From Acetobacter garciniae (lineage in GTDB: Bacteria > Pseudomonadota > Alphaproteobacteria > Acetobacterales > Acetobacteraceae): a stretch of 64,000 nt of DNA. The DNA is taken from contig NZ_JAFVMH010000001.1 in the NCBI RefSeq assembly GCF_017377735.1, positions 1 through 64,000 of the forward strand, read 5' to 3'. Positions within the stretch are counted from its first letter, which is position 1. Each line of letters opens with the position of its first letter. Below are positions 36,690-45,806 of this stretch, one piece after another. Below the pieces are notes generated by a model that was not told where the DNA came from, made no database searches, and saw only the letters and a program-made list of their open reading frames with translations. Made by a program: the position numbers and the translations under genes.

Positions 36690-37621
36690 GCTTCAGGCTT
36701 TGGGGCGGTGGGCACGGTATTCCGCGCTGCCAGCCTGTCCAGGGCCGCGCGCAGGTGGCCGCCGCACAGTTCCAGCAGCGCGCGGGCCTGTGGCGCATCC
36801 AGCCCGTGGCGCAGCAGGATCGCCAGCTTGATGCTGCCGCTCGCATCCCGCAATGCGGCCACGGCCTGGTCCTGGGTGCATCCGCTCAGGTGGCGCACCA
36901 TGCGCTGGGCCCGCGCCACCAGCTTGGCGTTGACAATGCGCATGTCCACCATCTGGCCCCGCCACGTATGGCCAAGCCGGATCATCAACGTGGTGGAGAG
37001 CAGGTTGAGCGCAATTTTCTGGGCCGTGCCCGCCTTCATGCGGGTGGAGCCCGCCACGACCTCCGCCCCCGTCAGGGTCAGGACCGGGCAGTCGCTTTCA
37101 GCCAACAGGCGGGTGTCGGGGCTGCATGACAGGCCGATCACAAGGCTGCCCTGCGCGCGGGCGCAGGCAAGGGCCGCGCAGGTATAAGGCGTGCCCCCGC
37201 TGGCCGCCACGCCGATGACCACGTCGTTGGGCGTGGGGGTGTGGGCGGCCATGGCGCGCGTGGCTTCGGCCTCGTCATCCTCCGCCCCTTCCACGGGGCT
37301 GAACAGGGCGGCATCGCCACCGGCCAGCATCAGGACAAGGCGCGCGCGCGGCCAGCCATAGGTGGGGATAAGCTCCACCCCGTCCTGCAACCCGATCCGT
37401 CCGGACGTGCCCGCGCCCACATAGAACAGACGCCCGCCCCGTTCCAGGCGGGGCAGGGCTGCGGCAATGGCGGCTTCAAGCTGCGGCAGGGCTGCCTTGA
37501 CGCTGGCTGCGGCATCTAACTGGCTTTCCAGCAGGGCGGACAGCACAGTGCCGGTCGGCCACAGGTCCAGGCTGTCGTAGCGGGGGTCCAGCGTTTCAGT
37601 TCGGGCGGGGGGCTGCGTCAT
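36686..37621 (-). CDS. murQ: N-acetylmuramic acid 6-phosphate etherase
   Basis: A 311-residue SIS-domain enzyme that removes the lactyl ether from MurNAc 6-phosphate, giving GlcNAc 6-phosphate and lactate. LDPRYDSLDLWPTGTVLSAL is the typical start; GGRLFYVGAGTSGRIGLQDG and GVAASGGTPYTCAAL hold the SIS sugar-phosphate site, and AGSTRMKAGTAQKIALNLLS is the MurQ signature. I prefer ATG 37621 (MTQPPARTETLDP); ATG 37654 adds 11 residues and overlaps the symporter by 14 bases. It is central to peptidoglycan sugar recycling. Confidence 0.93.
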   Translation of the reverse strand: MTQPPARTETLDPRYDSLDLWPTGTVLSALLESQLDAAASVKAALPQLEAAIAAALPRLERGGRLFYVGAGTSGRIGLQDGVELIPTYGWPRARLVLMLAGGDAALFSPVEGAEDDEAEATRAMAAHTPTPNDVVIGVAASGGTPYTCAALACARAQGSLVIGLSCSPDTRLLAESDCPVLTLTGAEVVAGSTRMKAGTAQKIALNLLSTTLMIRLGHTWRGQMVDMRIVNAKLVARAQRMVRHLSGCTQDQAVAALRDASGSIKLAILLRHGLDAPQARALLELCGGHLRAALDRLAARNTVPTAPKPEA

Positions 37622-37640
37622 CGATAAAGCGGGGGCTCCG

Positions 37641-39113
37641 TCAGCGGGGGGCATGGCGTGTCTGCCTTATGGCATAACCTGTCAGGGCCAGCGCGAACAG
37701 GGTTGCCATGCCCAGCACGATCAGCCAGGCGAAGGCCAGCGGTTTTCCGTACGGGTGCAACATCTGCATGGCCAGCAGCATCAGCGGCACGCTCAGGCAG
37801 AAGGCGGGCAGCAGATCGGCCTGATTCAGGCGGGGTATGAGCATGCCCGCGACAAAGCTGCCCAGTATGGGCCCATAGCCGCAGGCGGCAATGGAAAGCC
37901 CGAGCATGATCACGGACTGGCTGCCCTGCGCAAACAGCCCGGCACACACGCATAGTCCTGCGGCCCAGACAACAGTGACAAGCTGCGCAAAGCGCAGCGC
38001 GGAGATATTCAACCGCGCAGCAAAAGCCCGGCAGGGGGCCGCGAAATCACCCACCGTGGCGGCCGTCATGGCCGACAGGGTGGAGGAGAGCGAGCCCATG
38101 GTGGCGGCGAGAATACCCGCCACCAGCAACCCGCGCAGCCCGGCGGGCAGGTCCTGCGCGATATAGGCGGGGAAAATCGCATCCGGCGTGCTGAACCCCG
38201 CGGCCTGCGCGGATACCCCGCCATGATGCACCCAGAGCAGCACCCCAACGCCCGAGAGCAGCGTGAACAATAGGCCCGCCCCCACGGCGCTGCCCATCAG
38301 GGCCAGCCGGGCATCGCGCAGGCTGCGCGCGGCCAGAACGCGCTGGACCATAAGCTGGTCGGTCCCGTGTGACGCCAGGGACAGCACGGCCCCGCCCCCT
38401 ATGGCCGCAAGGGGCGTGAAGGCGCTGGTAAAGGGCGGGGTGTGGTGGGTGAAAAGCTGGAATTTTCCCGCCGCCCCCAGCAGGGCCAGCGTGTTGGCGG
38501 GGGCGGCGTGCCACAGCAGGGCCGCGCAAATGCCCGCACCCAGCAGGTACAGCACGAACTGGATACTGTCCGACCAGACAACCGCGCGCAGCCCGCCACG
38601 CAATGTGTAAAGCAGCGTCACCCCCATGATGGTGCACAGCACTGCGGCTTTGGGCACATTCACGTGCATGGCGTCCAGAATGGCGGCCAGCGGCAGCATG
38701 CCCGCGAACAGCCGCACCGCTTCGGCCAGCAGCCGTGTGATCAGGAACGTGCCCGACGCCGCGCGTTGCAGCCCGGGGCCGAAACGCTGGCCAAGCCAGT
38801 CATAGGCGCTGAGCATCCGCCCCTGCTGGTACAGGGGCAGGAACCGCCATGCCACAATGGCGCGGCCCAGCAGGTAGCCCAGGGCCAGCCCGCTGAACAC
38901 CATGCCGCTGCCATAGGCCACACCGGGCACGCTGATCAGGGTCAGGGTCGATGTCTCGGTCGCGACCAGGGAAAGGCATAGCGCCCACCATGGCAGGTCT
39001 TTGTGCCCTTCCAGGTAGGCATGGGCCGAAGGCGAACGACCGGCCAGAACAAGCGAGAGGGCGGGCATGCCAGCCAGGTAGGCGGCCATGACCACAAGGT
39101 CGACCAGCGTCAT
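37641..39113 (-). CDS. sodium:solute symporter (SSF family)
   Basis: A 490-residue inner-membrane symporter with about thirteen helices. [20 protein letters not shown] and [20 protein letters not shown] are SSF/NIS-group motifs, with [20 protein letters not shown] in the middle. As first gene of the operon with murQ, kinase and GH20 hexosaminidase, it most likely imports an amino sugar such as MurNAc or GlcNAc. ATG 39113 is preferred to the GTG at 39137. Confidence 0.9.
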   Translation of the reverse strand: MTLVDLVVMAAYLAGMPALSLVLAGRSPSAHAYLEGHKDLPWWALCLSLVATETSTLTLISVPGVAYGSGMVFSGLALGYLLGRAIVAWRFLPLYQQGRMLSAYDWLGQRFGPGLQRAASGTFLITRLLAEAVRLFAGMLPLAAILDAMHVNVPKAAVLCTIMGVTLLYTLRGGLRAVVWSDSIQFVLYLLGAGICAALLWHAAPANTLALLGAAGKFQLFTHHTPPFTSAFTPLAAIGGGAVLSLASHGTDQLMVQRVLAARSLRDARLALMGSAVGAGLLFTLLSGVGVLLWVHHGGVSAQAAGFSTPDAIFPAYIAQDLPAGLRGLLVAGILAATMGSLSSTLSAMTAATVGDFAAPCRAFAARLNISALRFAQLVTVVWAAGLCVCAGLFAQGSQSVIMLGLSIAACGYGPILGSFVAGMLIPRLNQADLLPAFCLSVPLMLLAMQMLHPYGKPLAFAWLIVLGMATLFALALTGYAIRQTRHAPR

Positions 39114-39347
39114 GCCCGCATTGCCCCAGCCGGACACGGGTCAGGGCACGGTTTCGGGCACAGGTCGGGGCAGGGGGCGGCGCATTGGGTGGGGACGACA
39201 CGGGGCAGGGGCATGGCGGGCATGATAGGCCTGTTCAAACGGAACCGGAACGGGCTTAATGCTGTTTGTAGCAAAGCAAGGGTCGGCCCAGCCTGCTGTG
39301 CCATGGGCCGGTGGCGGGCCATGGCCACCAGCATGAGGCAGAAACCC

Positions 39348-39752
39348 ATGAACACCAGTTGCTCCCCCGCCGGATGCGGGCCGCGCGCACCACTTACCCC
39401 CGAGCAGGAACGGATATTGCGTGAACACGGCACGGAATATCCTGGCTCCAGCCCGCTGAACCACGAAAAACGCGAAGGTGCGTATCATTGTGCGGGATGC
39501 GGCGCATTGCTGTTCCGCTCTGCCACCAAATATGACAGCGGCAGCGGCTGGCCGTCTTTCTGGGCGGCGGAACCGGGGGCGGTGGCCACAGCGCGTGACA
39601 CACGCCACGGCATGGTGCGCACGGAAGCCCATTGCGCGGCCTGCGGCGGCCATCTGGGGCATGTCTTCCCCGACGGCCCGCCCCCCACGGGTGAGCGCTA
39701 TTGTATCAACGGCCTGGCACTGGATTTCCGGCCGGCGGAGGGCGCTGCCTGA
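39348..39752 (+). CDS. msrB: peptide-methionine (R)-S-oxide reductase
   Basis: A 134-residue MsrB that repairs methionine-R-sulfoxide. Two CxxC zinc pairs are visible ([11 protein letters not shown] and [14 protein letters not shown]), GSGWPSFW is the substrate pocket, and [11 protein letters not shown] holds the catalytic Cys. Several in-frame ATGs precede the conserved part; ATG 39348 leaves a short N terminus. There is no signal peptide, so it acts in the cytoplasm. It is divergent from the symporter operon. Confidence 0.92.
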   Translation: MNTSCSPAGCGPRAPLTPEQERILREHGTEYPGSSPLNHEKREGAYHCAGCGALLFRSATKYDSGSGWPSFWAAEPGAVATARDTRHGMVRTEAHCAACGGHLGHVFPDGPPPTGERYCINGLALDFRPAEGAA

Positions 39753-39813
39753 AAGCCCAAGCCCAAGCCCCTTGCTCGGGGGCCGAAAGGCCATATGCCC
39801 GGGCGTGGCAGGG

Positions 39814-40527
39814 TCAGCCTGGCGGCGTGTCCGCAGTGCGGGGCTTGCCGCCTACCGCGCGTAGGAAAAAACTCCAAGCGCGGTCGAAATAGGCCACCCG
39901 GTCAGCGCATGTTTCCAGCGTTTCTTCCCCGAACAGGCTGTTATCCTTCGGCCAGCCGGTGATCATGCCGGTCAGCAGGCGGGCGGTCGTGTCATCCGCA
40001 TGGCCGGGTTCGATCTGTCCCTGTTCCTCGGCCGCGCGCAAAAGGCGGATAAACGCATTGTGAAACGGCTCGCCTATGGCTTCCACCACCTGGCGCAGCA
40101 GGGACGGATGGCGGTGCCCGTCCGAGATCAGGATGCGGTAGATGCCCAGCGCTTCGGGGCGCAGGCTGAATTCCAGCTTCAGGAAGCTGATCTGGCGCAG
40201 TTCCTCCAGCGGGTCCTTGAGCGATATATCCGCCATGGCCTGGAGCAGCGAACTGGTCAGGTCCATGATAACCGCGACGAACAGCGCTTCCTTGGAGGGG
40301 TAGCGGCGGTAGAGTGTCTGCTTGCTGGCCGAGGCCTTGCGCGCGATCTGGTCGATGGAGGTCCCGGCATAGCCGTGCTGTACGAACAGCCCGGCCGCGA
40401 TTTCCAGCAGGTACTGGTCCAGTTCTTCCGTATCGTGGGATGTCGGTCGGCCACACCGGCGCTTGCGGCCATGCAGGCACGGATTGGCCATATCCAGCGG
40501 TCGGGCGGATTTGTCGGGACGCGTCAT
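39814..40527 (-). CDS. TetR family transcriptional regulator
   Basis: A 237-residue regulator. The HTH is ILEIAAGLFVQHGYAGTSID-type: GLFVQHGYAGTSIDQIARKA followed by SASKQTLYRRYPSKEALFVA, a TetR_N domain. The C-terminal part is helical with a TetR_C-like ligand pocket. It is divergent from the AI-2E gene and likely regulates it and itself. ATG 40527 is used; ATG 40491 is equally possible, and neither has a good ribosome site. Confidence 0.9.
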   Translation of the reverse strand: MTRPDKSARPLDMANPCLHGRKRRCGRPTSHDTEELDQYLLEIAAGLFVQHGYAGTSIDQIARKASASKQTLYRRYPSKEALFVAVIMDLTSSLLQAMADISLKDPLEELRQISFLKLEFSLRPEALGIYRILISDGHRHPSLLRQVVEAIGEPFHNAFIRLLRAAEEQGQIEPGHADDTTARLLTGMITGWPKDNSLFGEETLETCADRVAYFDRAWSFFLRAVGGKPRTADTPPG

Positions 40528-40666
40528 ACGCAGCGCTGGGCGGCGACTGGAAAGCGGTTCAGACAACGATCTTCCATCTTGCTGTGTGTGCCGGGCGAAC
40601 ACATCCCCGCGAGCGGGGCCGCCGGGCCTGATCGGACCTATGCTATATCGTGGTGTTTTAGTCAGG

Positions 40667-40709
40667 TGCAAGAATGTGTTGCAAGACCAGGGTGCAGGTA
40701 TGTGTTGCG
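40667..40709. promoter_or_regulatory. twin operator-like palindromes, TetR/AI-2E intergenic
   Basis: TGCAAGAATGTGTTGCA (40667-40683) is an inverted repeat with 5-base arms. A close copy, TGCAGGTATGTGTTGCG, lies at 40693-40709, 26 bases away. On the minus strand the first site overlaps a TTGCAC -35 with TATAGC 18 bases further on, a likely tetR promoter. This layout suggests autoregulation. Confidence 0.5.
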
Positions 40710-40841
40710 TGAATAAGGGATGCCGGGCCCCGCGTTTTCCCCCACAACGGAATAGAACGGCATTGTACCACGGGCTTGTGCGCCGCGCATCGGCAAAAGT
40801 GCGGAACCGGCACGCGTAACGGGCAGAAAGAAGGACATTCC

Positions 40842-42077
40842 ATGCGTGACGTTTCCCGGGGCTACGACGTAGGGGACGACCCCGCCCAAGCTGCCAGTGC
40901 GGAGGACGGCGACGCCCCGCCAAGTGCAGCGGGAGCCCCCTTTGGGGCCACCCCTGGGGGTGTGCCGGGGCCCGATACCGCACAGATCGGCGATCTGGCA
41001 GCCACCATGCGGGATATCGAGGCGCTGGCGAAGCGCTTTTACCGGCTCACGGTGCTGATCGTGACCGTGGTGGCCTCCGTGCTGTTCATCAGTTCGGGGG
41101 GCGGGGTGGTCATGGTGGTGTTCGCCTCCATCCTGGTGGCGGTCTGCCTGCACGGGGCGGCGCGTATCATCTCGCGCGTGACGCGGGGGCCGCAATGGGC
41201 GTCGGTGCTCATGCTCGTCATGGGGCTTGTGGTGGGGGCGGTGCTGGTGGTCCATGTGTCCGGCCCGGAACTGATGGGCCAGGTGGCGCACCTGCATGTC
41301 GCCCTCAAGACCGAGCGTGACGCCCTGCACGCAACCCTGAACACAGAACCGCTCGGCCATGCCATTCTCGACCACCTGCCCAAGGTGCTGGGTGGCAACC
41401 AGGGGCCGGACGGCGCGGCGGGCAGTGGCAATAGCGGGTCCAGCAGCATGGATTTTGCCGGGTCCATGACCAATGTGCTGACCTCTACCTTCGGGTCCGT
41501 CGGCACGGTGGTGGTGATTATCATCGCCGGGGTGTATTTCGCGCTGTCGCCCCATCTCTATGCCAATGGCGTCTTGCGGGTCACGCCGGTGGCCTATCGC
41601 TCCGTCATGCATACGGTGCTGCTGACCGCGGCCCATACGCTTTCTGCCTGGGTGGCGGGGCAGATGCTGGACATGACCCTGATCGGCCTGCTGACATGGG
41701 GCGGGCTGTCCCTTCTGGGCATGCCGCTGGCCATGCCGCTGGGTTTTCTGGCGGGCACCGCCAATTTCGTGCCGTATCTGGGCACGTTCATAGGGGCGAC
41801 CCCGGCCTTGCTGGTGGCGTTGTCCATCAGCCCGCGTGAAGCCCTTATGGTGGGTGGGTTCTACGCCGCCGTCCAGGCGTTCGAAGGTTACGTGCTTTCC
41901 CCCTTCATCCAGAAACGCGCGGTCAGCATGCCGCCCGCACTCACCATTCTGTCCCAGACCATTTTTGGCGCGTTCCTGGGCATATGGGGGTTTGTGTTCG
42001 CATCCCCCCTGACAGCGGTGCTGCTGGCGGTGGCCAAGCATCTTTCAGCGCCACTCGGGCGGAACGAAAAGATCTGA
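40842..42077 (+). CDS. AI-2E family transporter
   Basis: A 411-residue membrane protein of the AI-2E (UPF0118, PerM/YdiK) family. The first 70 residues are Asp/Ala/Gly-rich and polar, then a pair of helices (LTVLIVTVVASVLFISSGGG), and a long linker before the C-terminal helices with GFLAGTANFVPYLGTFIGA and VLSPFIQKRAVSMPPALTI, family signatures. The family exports small molecules or acts as a Na+/H+ antiporter; the substrate is unknown. AAGGA lies 7 bases before ATG 40842. Confidence 0.9.
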   Translation: MRDVSRGYDVGDDPAQAASAEDGDAPPSAAGAPFGATPGGVPGPDTAQIGDLAATMRDIEALAKRFYRLTVLIVTVVASVLFISSGGGVVMVVFASILVAVCLHGAARIISRVTRGPQWASVLMLVMGLVVGAVLVVHVSGPELMGQVAHLHVALKTERDALHATLNTEPLGHAILDHLPKVLGGNQGPDGAAGSGNSGSSSMDFAGSMTNVLTSTFGSVGTVVVIIIAGVYFALSPHLYANGVLRVTPVAYRSVMHTVLLTAAHTLSAWVAGQMLDMTLIGLLTWGGLSLLGMPLAMPLGFLAGTANFVPYLGTFIGATPALLVALSISPREALMVGGFYAAVQAFEGYVLSPFIQKRAVSMPPALTILSQTIFGAFLGIWGFVFASPLTAVLLAVAKHLSAPLGRNEKI

Positions 42078-42330
42078 CGGGCTGCCCTGAGAGGCCATGG
42101 GGCGGGAGGCAGCCCGCACCGCCAGGGCCCATGTGCCGGGGCTTGTCCGGGCGGGTGCCTCTGCCCATGCCTGTTGTTATCACAAATAATTGCGGACGGC
42201 CGGGCGCGGGATTTAATTGATAAAACGGCTGGCTGCTGCGTAGTGTTTTTGGAATAAGCAACAATAAACAGGCGCTTGTTCCGGGGTGGCGAAGGTCCAG
42301 CACGGCGCAGGCAGCCTGAAGGATCGTGTC

Positions 42331-43140
42331 ATGCCTGCACGTCGTCTCTTTCTTTCCTCCGGCCTGCGCGTGGCGGGCCTTGCCGGTCTGGCCATGGCGT
42401 CCACCCGGATCGGTGCGTCAGCCGCCCCCCGCTCCGCCGCATGTGCGCCCACGCCGGAGCTGGTCATTCCGCCCCTTCCTGTTCCCACCCTGCCGGTGGC
42501 GGGGGAACATGGTGTGTTCCCGGTGCGCAGGATCTATTGCGTGGGGCGTAATTACCTTGCCCATATCAAGGAACTGAACCACGACACGCGTGAGCCGCCG
42601 TTTTTCTTCCAGAAAGCGCGCGACATGCTGGTCCAGAACGGGGCCACCATTCCGTACCCCACCCTGACCCATGATTACGAGCACGAGATCGAACTTGTGC
42701 TGGCCATGAAATCGGGTGGCATGAACATTCCCGCGTCCCAGGCGCTCGATCATGTTTACGGCTATGCCGTGGGCCTGGACATGACGCGCCGCGATTTGCA
42801 GAATCAGGCGCAGGAAAAACGCCAGCCATGGGAGGCGGGAAAGTCGTTCGACCATGCCGCACCCTGCGGCACCATCGTGCCTGCAGCCACGCTCGGCCAC
42901 CCGCCAACCGGGCGGATCCATCTGGAGGTCAACGGCGTTACCGCATCGGACGGGCAGTTGAACGACATGATCTGGAGCCCGGCCGAAATCATCGCCCATC
43001 TGTCCACAGCGTTCGAGGTCGCCGCCGGGGATCTGATCTATACCGGCACGCCCCGCGCGGTGGGCAAGGTCGGGCCGGGTGACAAGCTTGTCGCAGCCAT
43101 TGACGGCCTGCCAAGCTTGCAGGTCAGCATCACGTCCTGA
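42331..43140 (+). CDS. fumarylacetoacetate hydrolase family protein with Tat-type signal
   Basis: A 269-residue FAH-family hydrolase/decarboxylase. HDYEHEIELVLAMKSGG contains the metal-binding glutamates and VGLDMTRRDLQNQAQEKRQP is the family core; YTGTPRAVGKVGPGDK closes it. The N terminus MPARRLFLSSGLRVAGLAGL has twin Arg, a hydrophobic core and an Ala-rich cleavage zone, so it may be exported by the Tat pathway. That is unusual for a family of cytoplasmic catabolic enzymes. AAGGA lies 8 bases before the ATG. The substrate is probably a fumarylpyruvate-like acid. Confidence 0.88.
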   Translation: MPARRLFLSSGLRVAGLAGLAMASTRIGASAAPRSAACAPTPELVIPPLPVPTLPVAGEHGVFPVRRIYCVGRNYLAHIKELNHDTREPPFFFQKARDMLVQNGATIPYPTLTHDYEHEIELVLAMKSGGMNIPASQALDHVYGYAVGLDMTRRDLQNQAQEKRQPWEAGKSFDHAAPCGTIVPAATLGHPPTGRIHLEVNGVTASDGQLNDMIWSPAEIIAHLSTAFEVAAGDLIYTGTPRAVGKVGPGDKLVAAIDGLPSLQVSITS

Positions 43141-43261
43141 AAGTCCTGTGCGGCAGGCGGGGAATTGCCACGCGGTGCGTGCAGCCCGGCCTGCCTGCTG
43201 CCGCGTAGCCCGGACGGACTGCCATCGGGCGGGGCTGGTCAGCCTGCATTGGGGGCCATAA

Positions 43262-43294
43262 TAAAAAACAGGCGGGCGCTGGAACGCCCGCCTG
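43262..43294 (-). terminator. intrinsic terminator of dps
   Basis: Perfect 10-base arms CAGGCGGGCG (43269-43278) and CGCCCGCCTG (43285-43294) with a 6-base loop. On the minus strand the hairpin is followed by TTTTTT. It lies 34 bases beyond the dps stop. Confidence 0.9.
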
Positions 43295-43327
43295 CTGAAC
43301 AGGGCCCGTGCAGGGCCGGGGTAATGT

Positions 43328-43861
43328 TCAGTCGTTACGGCCGAAGACGGGTCTTGTGCTTTCGAACAGGAACCACGTGCGGCGTTCGCCTTCATCGATC
43401 CACACTTCGATCAGGCTTGCCGTGGCCACGTCGTTTGCGTCTTCACACAGGGCATGCACGGCGCGCAGGCGTTGCACCAGTGTCTGGTTGTCATCCCGCA
43501 ATTCGGCCAGCATGTCCTCAGGTGTGACGTAAAGCGCGTCATTATCGAGGATTTTCGTCATGCGGGAGATTTCCCCCACCGAATGCAGCGTCGTGCCGCC
43601 AATTTTGCGGGCACGTTCGGCCATGGGGTCGGTCATGGCGAAAATCTGCTGGCTCTGCTCATCCAGCAGCAGGTGGTAGTCGCGGAAATGGCGTCCGCTC
43701 ATATGCCAGTGGAAATTCTTGGTCTTGATATAAAGTGCGAAAACATCGGCCAGCACCTGCGTCAGCCCGGTGGCGACGGCCTTGACTTTGTCGGCGTTCA
43801 AATCCGTGGGCGTGCCCAGATATTCCTTGACATGAATTTCAGCGGCGTTTGCTTTGGTCAT
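43328..43861 (-). CDS. dps: Dps family ferritin-like DNA-protection protein
   Basis: A 177-residue Dps. KTKNFHWHMSGRHFRDYHLL holds the conserved ferroxidase His/Asp and aromatic residues, and LLDEQSQQIFAMTDPMAERA supplies further ferroxidase ligands. Dps dodecamers store iron and protect DNA from peroxide. ATG 43861 has GGAAGG upstream. The N terminus is short and its Lys residues are few, so DNA binding may be weak. A strong terminator follows. Confidence 0.93.
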   Translation of the reverse strand: MTKANAAEIHVKEYLGTPTDLNADKVKAVATGLTQVLADVFALYIKTKNFHWHMSGRHFRDYHLLLDEQSQQIFAMTDPMAERARKIGGTTLHSVGEISRMTKILDNDALYVTPEDMLAELRDDNQTLVQRLRAVHALCEDANDVATASLIEVWIDEGERRTWFLFESTRPVFGRND

Positions 43862-44067
43862 GGGTCCCGGCCTTCCTTGATTGGTTTTATGGTGGCGGGG
43901 TTCCCTATGCCCGCCTTCTTTTAAAAATGGTGGCTGGCCGAAAGCATGCAAGGGGGGCGGGAGCATTCCTGCGGCGATAAGGATGCCACCATCCCGCCCA
44001 TGCGGGTGGCCCTGCCGGGATAGCGGGGGGCAAAAACAGCCGGGGTGAAAAAACGTCGGGCCGCGTG

Positions 44068-45048
44068 TCAGGGCACCTTGGCGGGGTCGATCTCGCTTTT
44101 CAGCGGGCGGGCGAGCAGGCGCGCCTGGGCCTGTGCCAGTGTCAGCCGCCCTTCCAGAAAAGCTGCGATACATTCGGTAATCGGGGCATCCACCCCGTGC
44201 TGGCGCGCCAGTGTCAGCAAGGCCTCGGCGGTGGTTACACCTTCCGCAACGCCGGGCAGGGCCGCCATGGCGTCCTGCGTGGCGGTGCCCCGGCCCAGGG
44301 CCAGCCCCATCTGATAATTGCGCGACGCATTGCCCGTGCAGGTCAGCAGCAGGTCGCCAAGCCCCGAAAGGCCGGCCAGTGTGGCGGCCTGCGCGCCCAG
44401 TGCCAGGGCCAGCCGTGTCATTTCCGCAAGGCCGCGGGTAATCAGGGCGGCGCGCGCGTTCTCGCCCAGCCCCGCGCCTATGGTAATGCCCGCAGCCACG
44501 GCCATGACGTTCTTGGCGGCACCCCCAAGCTGCACGCCCGCACAGTCATGGCTGGCATACAGCCTGAACGTGGGGGTGGCGAGCCTGTCCGCCAGCATGG
44601 CCGCGCGCGCGCGATCGCCAGCCGCGATAACAGCCGCCGCCGGCAGGCCGCGTGCCACTTCACTGGCGAAATTGGGCCCCGACAGGACCGCCCCCGCCAG
44701 ATCGGGGCGTATGCGTGCCAGAATGTCGAGCGGAAAGGCCAGGGTGCCGCGCTCTATCCCCTTGCAGCACAGAATTGTCGGAACGCCCTGCGGCACAAGG
44801 GGGAGGACCGTGGCCAGATGCTGGGTGGGTATGGCCACCAGCGCGCAGTCAAAGGACCCGACAGGTGGGGTGGAACTGACATGGACCGAAGCGGGAAGGG
44901 GAAAGTCCGGCAGTTTCGGCATCGCGCCGGAGGGCAGGGGGCATGCCGTGCGCGCCCAGACCTGCACCCGCGCACCCGTGCGGGCCGCGTGCAATGCCAG
45001 GGCCGTGCCCCACGCTCCTGCGCCGAGTACAAGAATATGTCCGCTCAT
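44068..45048 (-). CDS. gpsA: glycerol-3-phosphate dehydrogenase [NAD(P)+]
   Basis: A 326-residue cytoplasmic enzyme that reduces dihydroxyacetone phosphate to sn-glycerol 3-phosphate for phospholipid synthesis. ILVLGAGAWGTALALHAART is the NAD(P)-binding motif. CKGIERGTLAFPLD, VLSGPNFASEVARGLPAAAV and NVMAVAAGITIGAGLGENAR are GpsA motifs and include the catalytic Lys region. ATG 45048 (MSGHILVLG) is chosen since the upstream eight codons are not conserved. Confidence 0.95.
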   Translation of the reverse strand: MSGHILVLGAGAWGTALALHAARTGARVQVWARTACPLPSGAMPKLPDFPLPASVHVSSTPPVGSFDCALVAIPTQHLATVLPLVPQGVPTILCCKGIERGTLAFPLDILARIRPDLAGAVLSGPNFASEVARGLPAAAVIAAGDRARAAMLADRLATPTFRLYASHDCAGVQLGGAAKNVMAVAAGITIGAGLGENARAALITRGLAEMTRLALALGAQAATLAGLSGLGDLLLTCTGNASRNYQMGLALGRGTATQDAMAALPGVAEGVTTAEALLTLARQHGVDAPITECIAAFLEGRLTLAQAQARLLARPLKSEIDPAKVP

Positions 45049-45275
45049 GCCCAAGCCGTGCCAGACCCGCATCTTTCGCGCAAGATGATCTTTTTTACGG
45101 GGTTTGTTCCCGCCTGTTCAGGCCTGTAGGGAACGCGCGCCCCGTGCAATTCCGGCGCTCGGAACCCTTTTGCCGATACAGGGAAGAAAAGCATCGGCCC
45201 TGTGGCGATATCCATACAGGCAGGGCGACTCCGACAGGCTCCAAGCCCAAAAGGCAGGCCGAATGGCCCGCGCTG

Positions 45276-45512
45276 TCAGGCGGTCAGCGCGACGGGCTGC
45301 GGTGCGGCAGTGACCTGCTGGGCGAGGATGCCAGCCGTCTGGAGGTGTTTCTTGCGGGCCTCACGCAGCAGGCACACGACACCTTGCACGCAGTTGCCGC
45401 ACTGGGCCTTGCAGCCCCGTTTGGCGTAAATATCTTTCGGGCGGGTTGCCCCATCGGCTACGGCGTTTTCGATATCGGTATGCGTCAGGCGATTGCAGGA
45501 ACATACAACCAT
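45276..45512 (-). CDS. bfd: bacterioferritin-associated ferredoxin
   Basis: A 78-residue [2Fe-2S] protein. MVVCSCNRLTHTDIENAVAD gives the CxC ligands and CGNCVQGVVCLL the CxxC ligands. Bfd donates electrons to bacterioferritin to release stored iron and is usually induced by iron shortage. ATG 45512 is used, with AGG seven bases upstream. A Fur-like box lies 48 bases upstream. The C-terminal 20 residues are Ala/Gln-rich. Confidence 0.92.
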   Translation of the reverse strand: MVVCSCNRLTHTDIENAVADGATRPKDIYAKRGCKAQCGNCVQGVVCLLREARKKHLQTAGILAQQVTAAPQPVALTA

Positions 45513-45559
45513 GGACAAGGCCTCGATCGTCGTGGAGCTGTGGAGTCTTTAATCACAAA

Positions 45560-45574
45560 TGATAATTATTCGCA
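45560..45574 (-). promoter_or_regulatory. Fur-like box upstream of bfd
   Basis: TGATAATTATTCGCA matches the TGATAATnATTATCA Fur consensus at 12 of 14 fixed positions. It is at the expected distance from bfd, a gene typically repressed by Fur. Confidence 0.7.
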
Positions 45575-45806
45575 ATAGTGAGGTTTGGCAACCCCCGTCT
45601 CGCACTCACATCTGGTGGCGGCTGCGCCGTAATGCAAGTGATTAGCATTGCCGTGAATGCAGGGCCGCTCCGTGCCCTGTTCCTGACGGGGATGACAAGG
45701 TTGAAAAACTGAAACGAAAGTCAGGCGGCTCGTCACCCAAGGCAGCGCGCTGGCGGGACCGGGAAAAATGATCCCGCTCCATGACGAAACAGGCATCGGG
45801 CAAGGC

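Noticed and set aside
40662..42041. 459-codon antisense frame over the AI-2E gene
   Set aside because: His/Gln-rich shadow without motifs.
45634..45655. Second Fur-like site (GCAAGTGATTAGCATTGC)
   Set aside because: Only the outer arms are symmetric and the core does not fit the Fur consensus.
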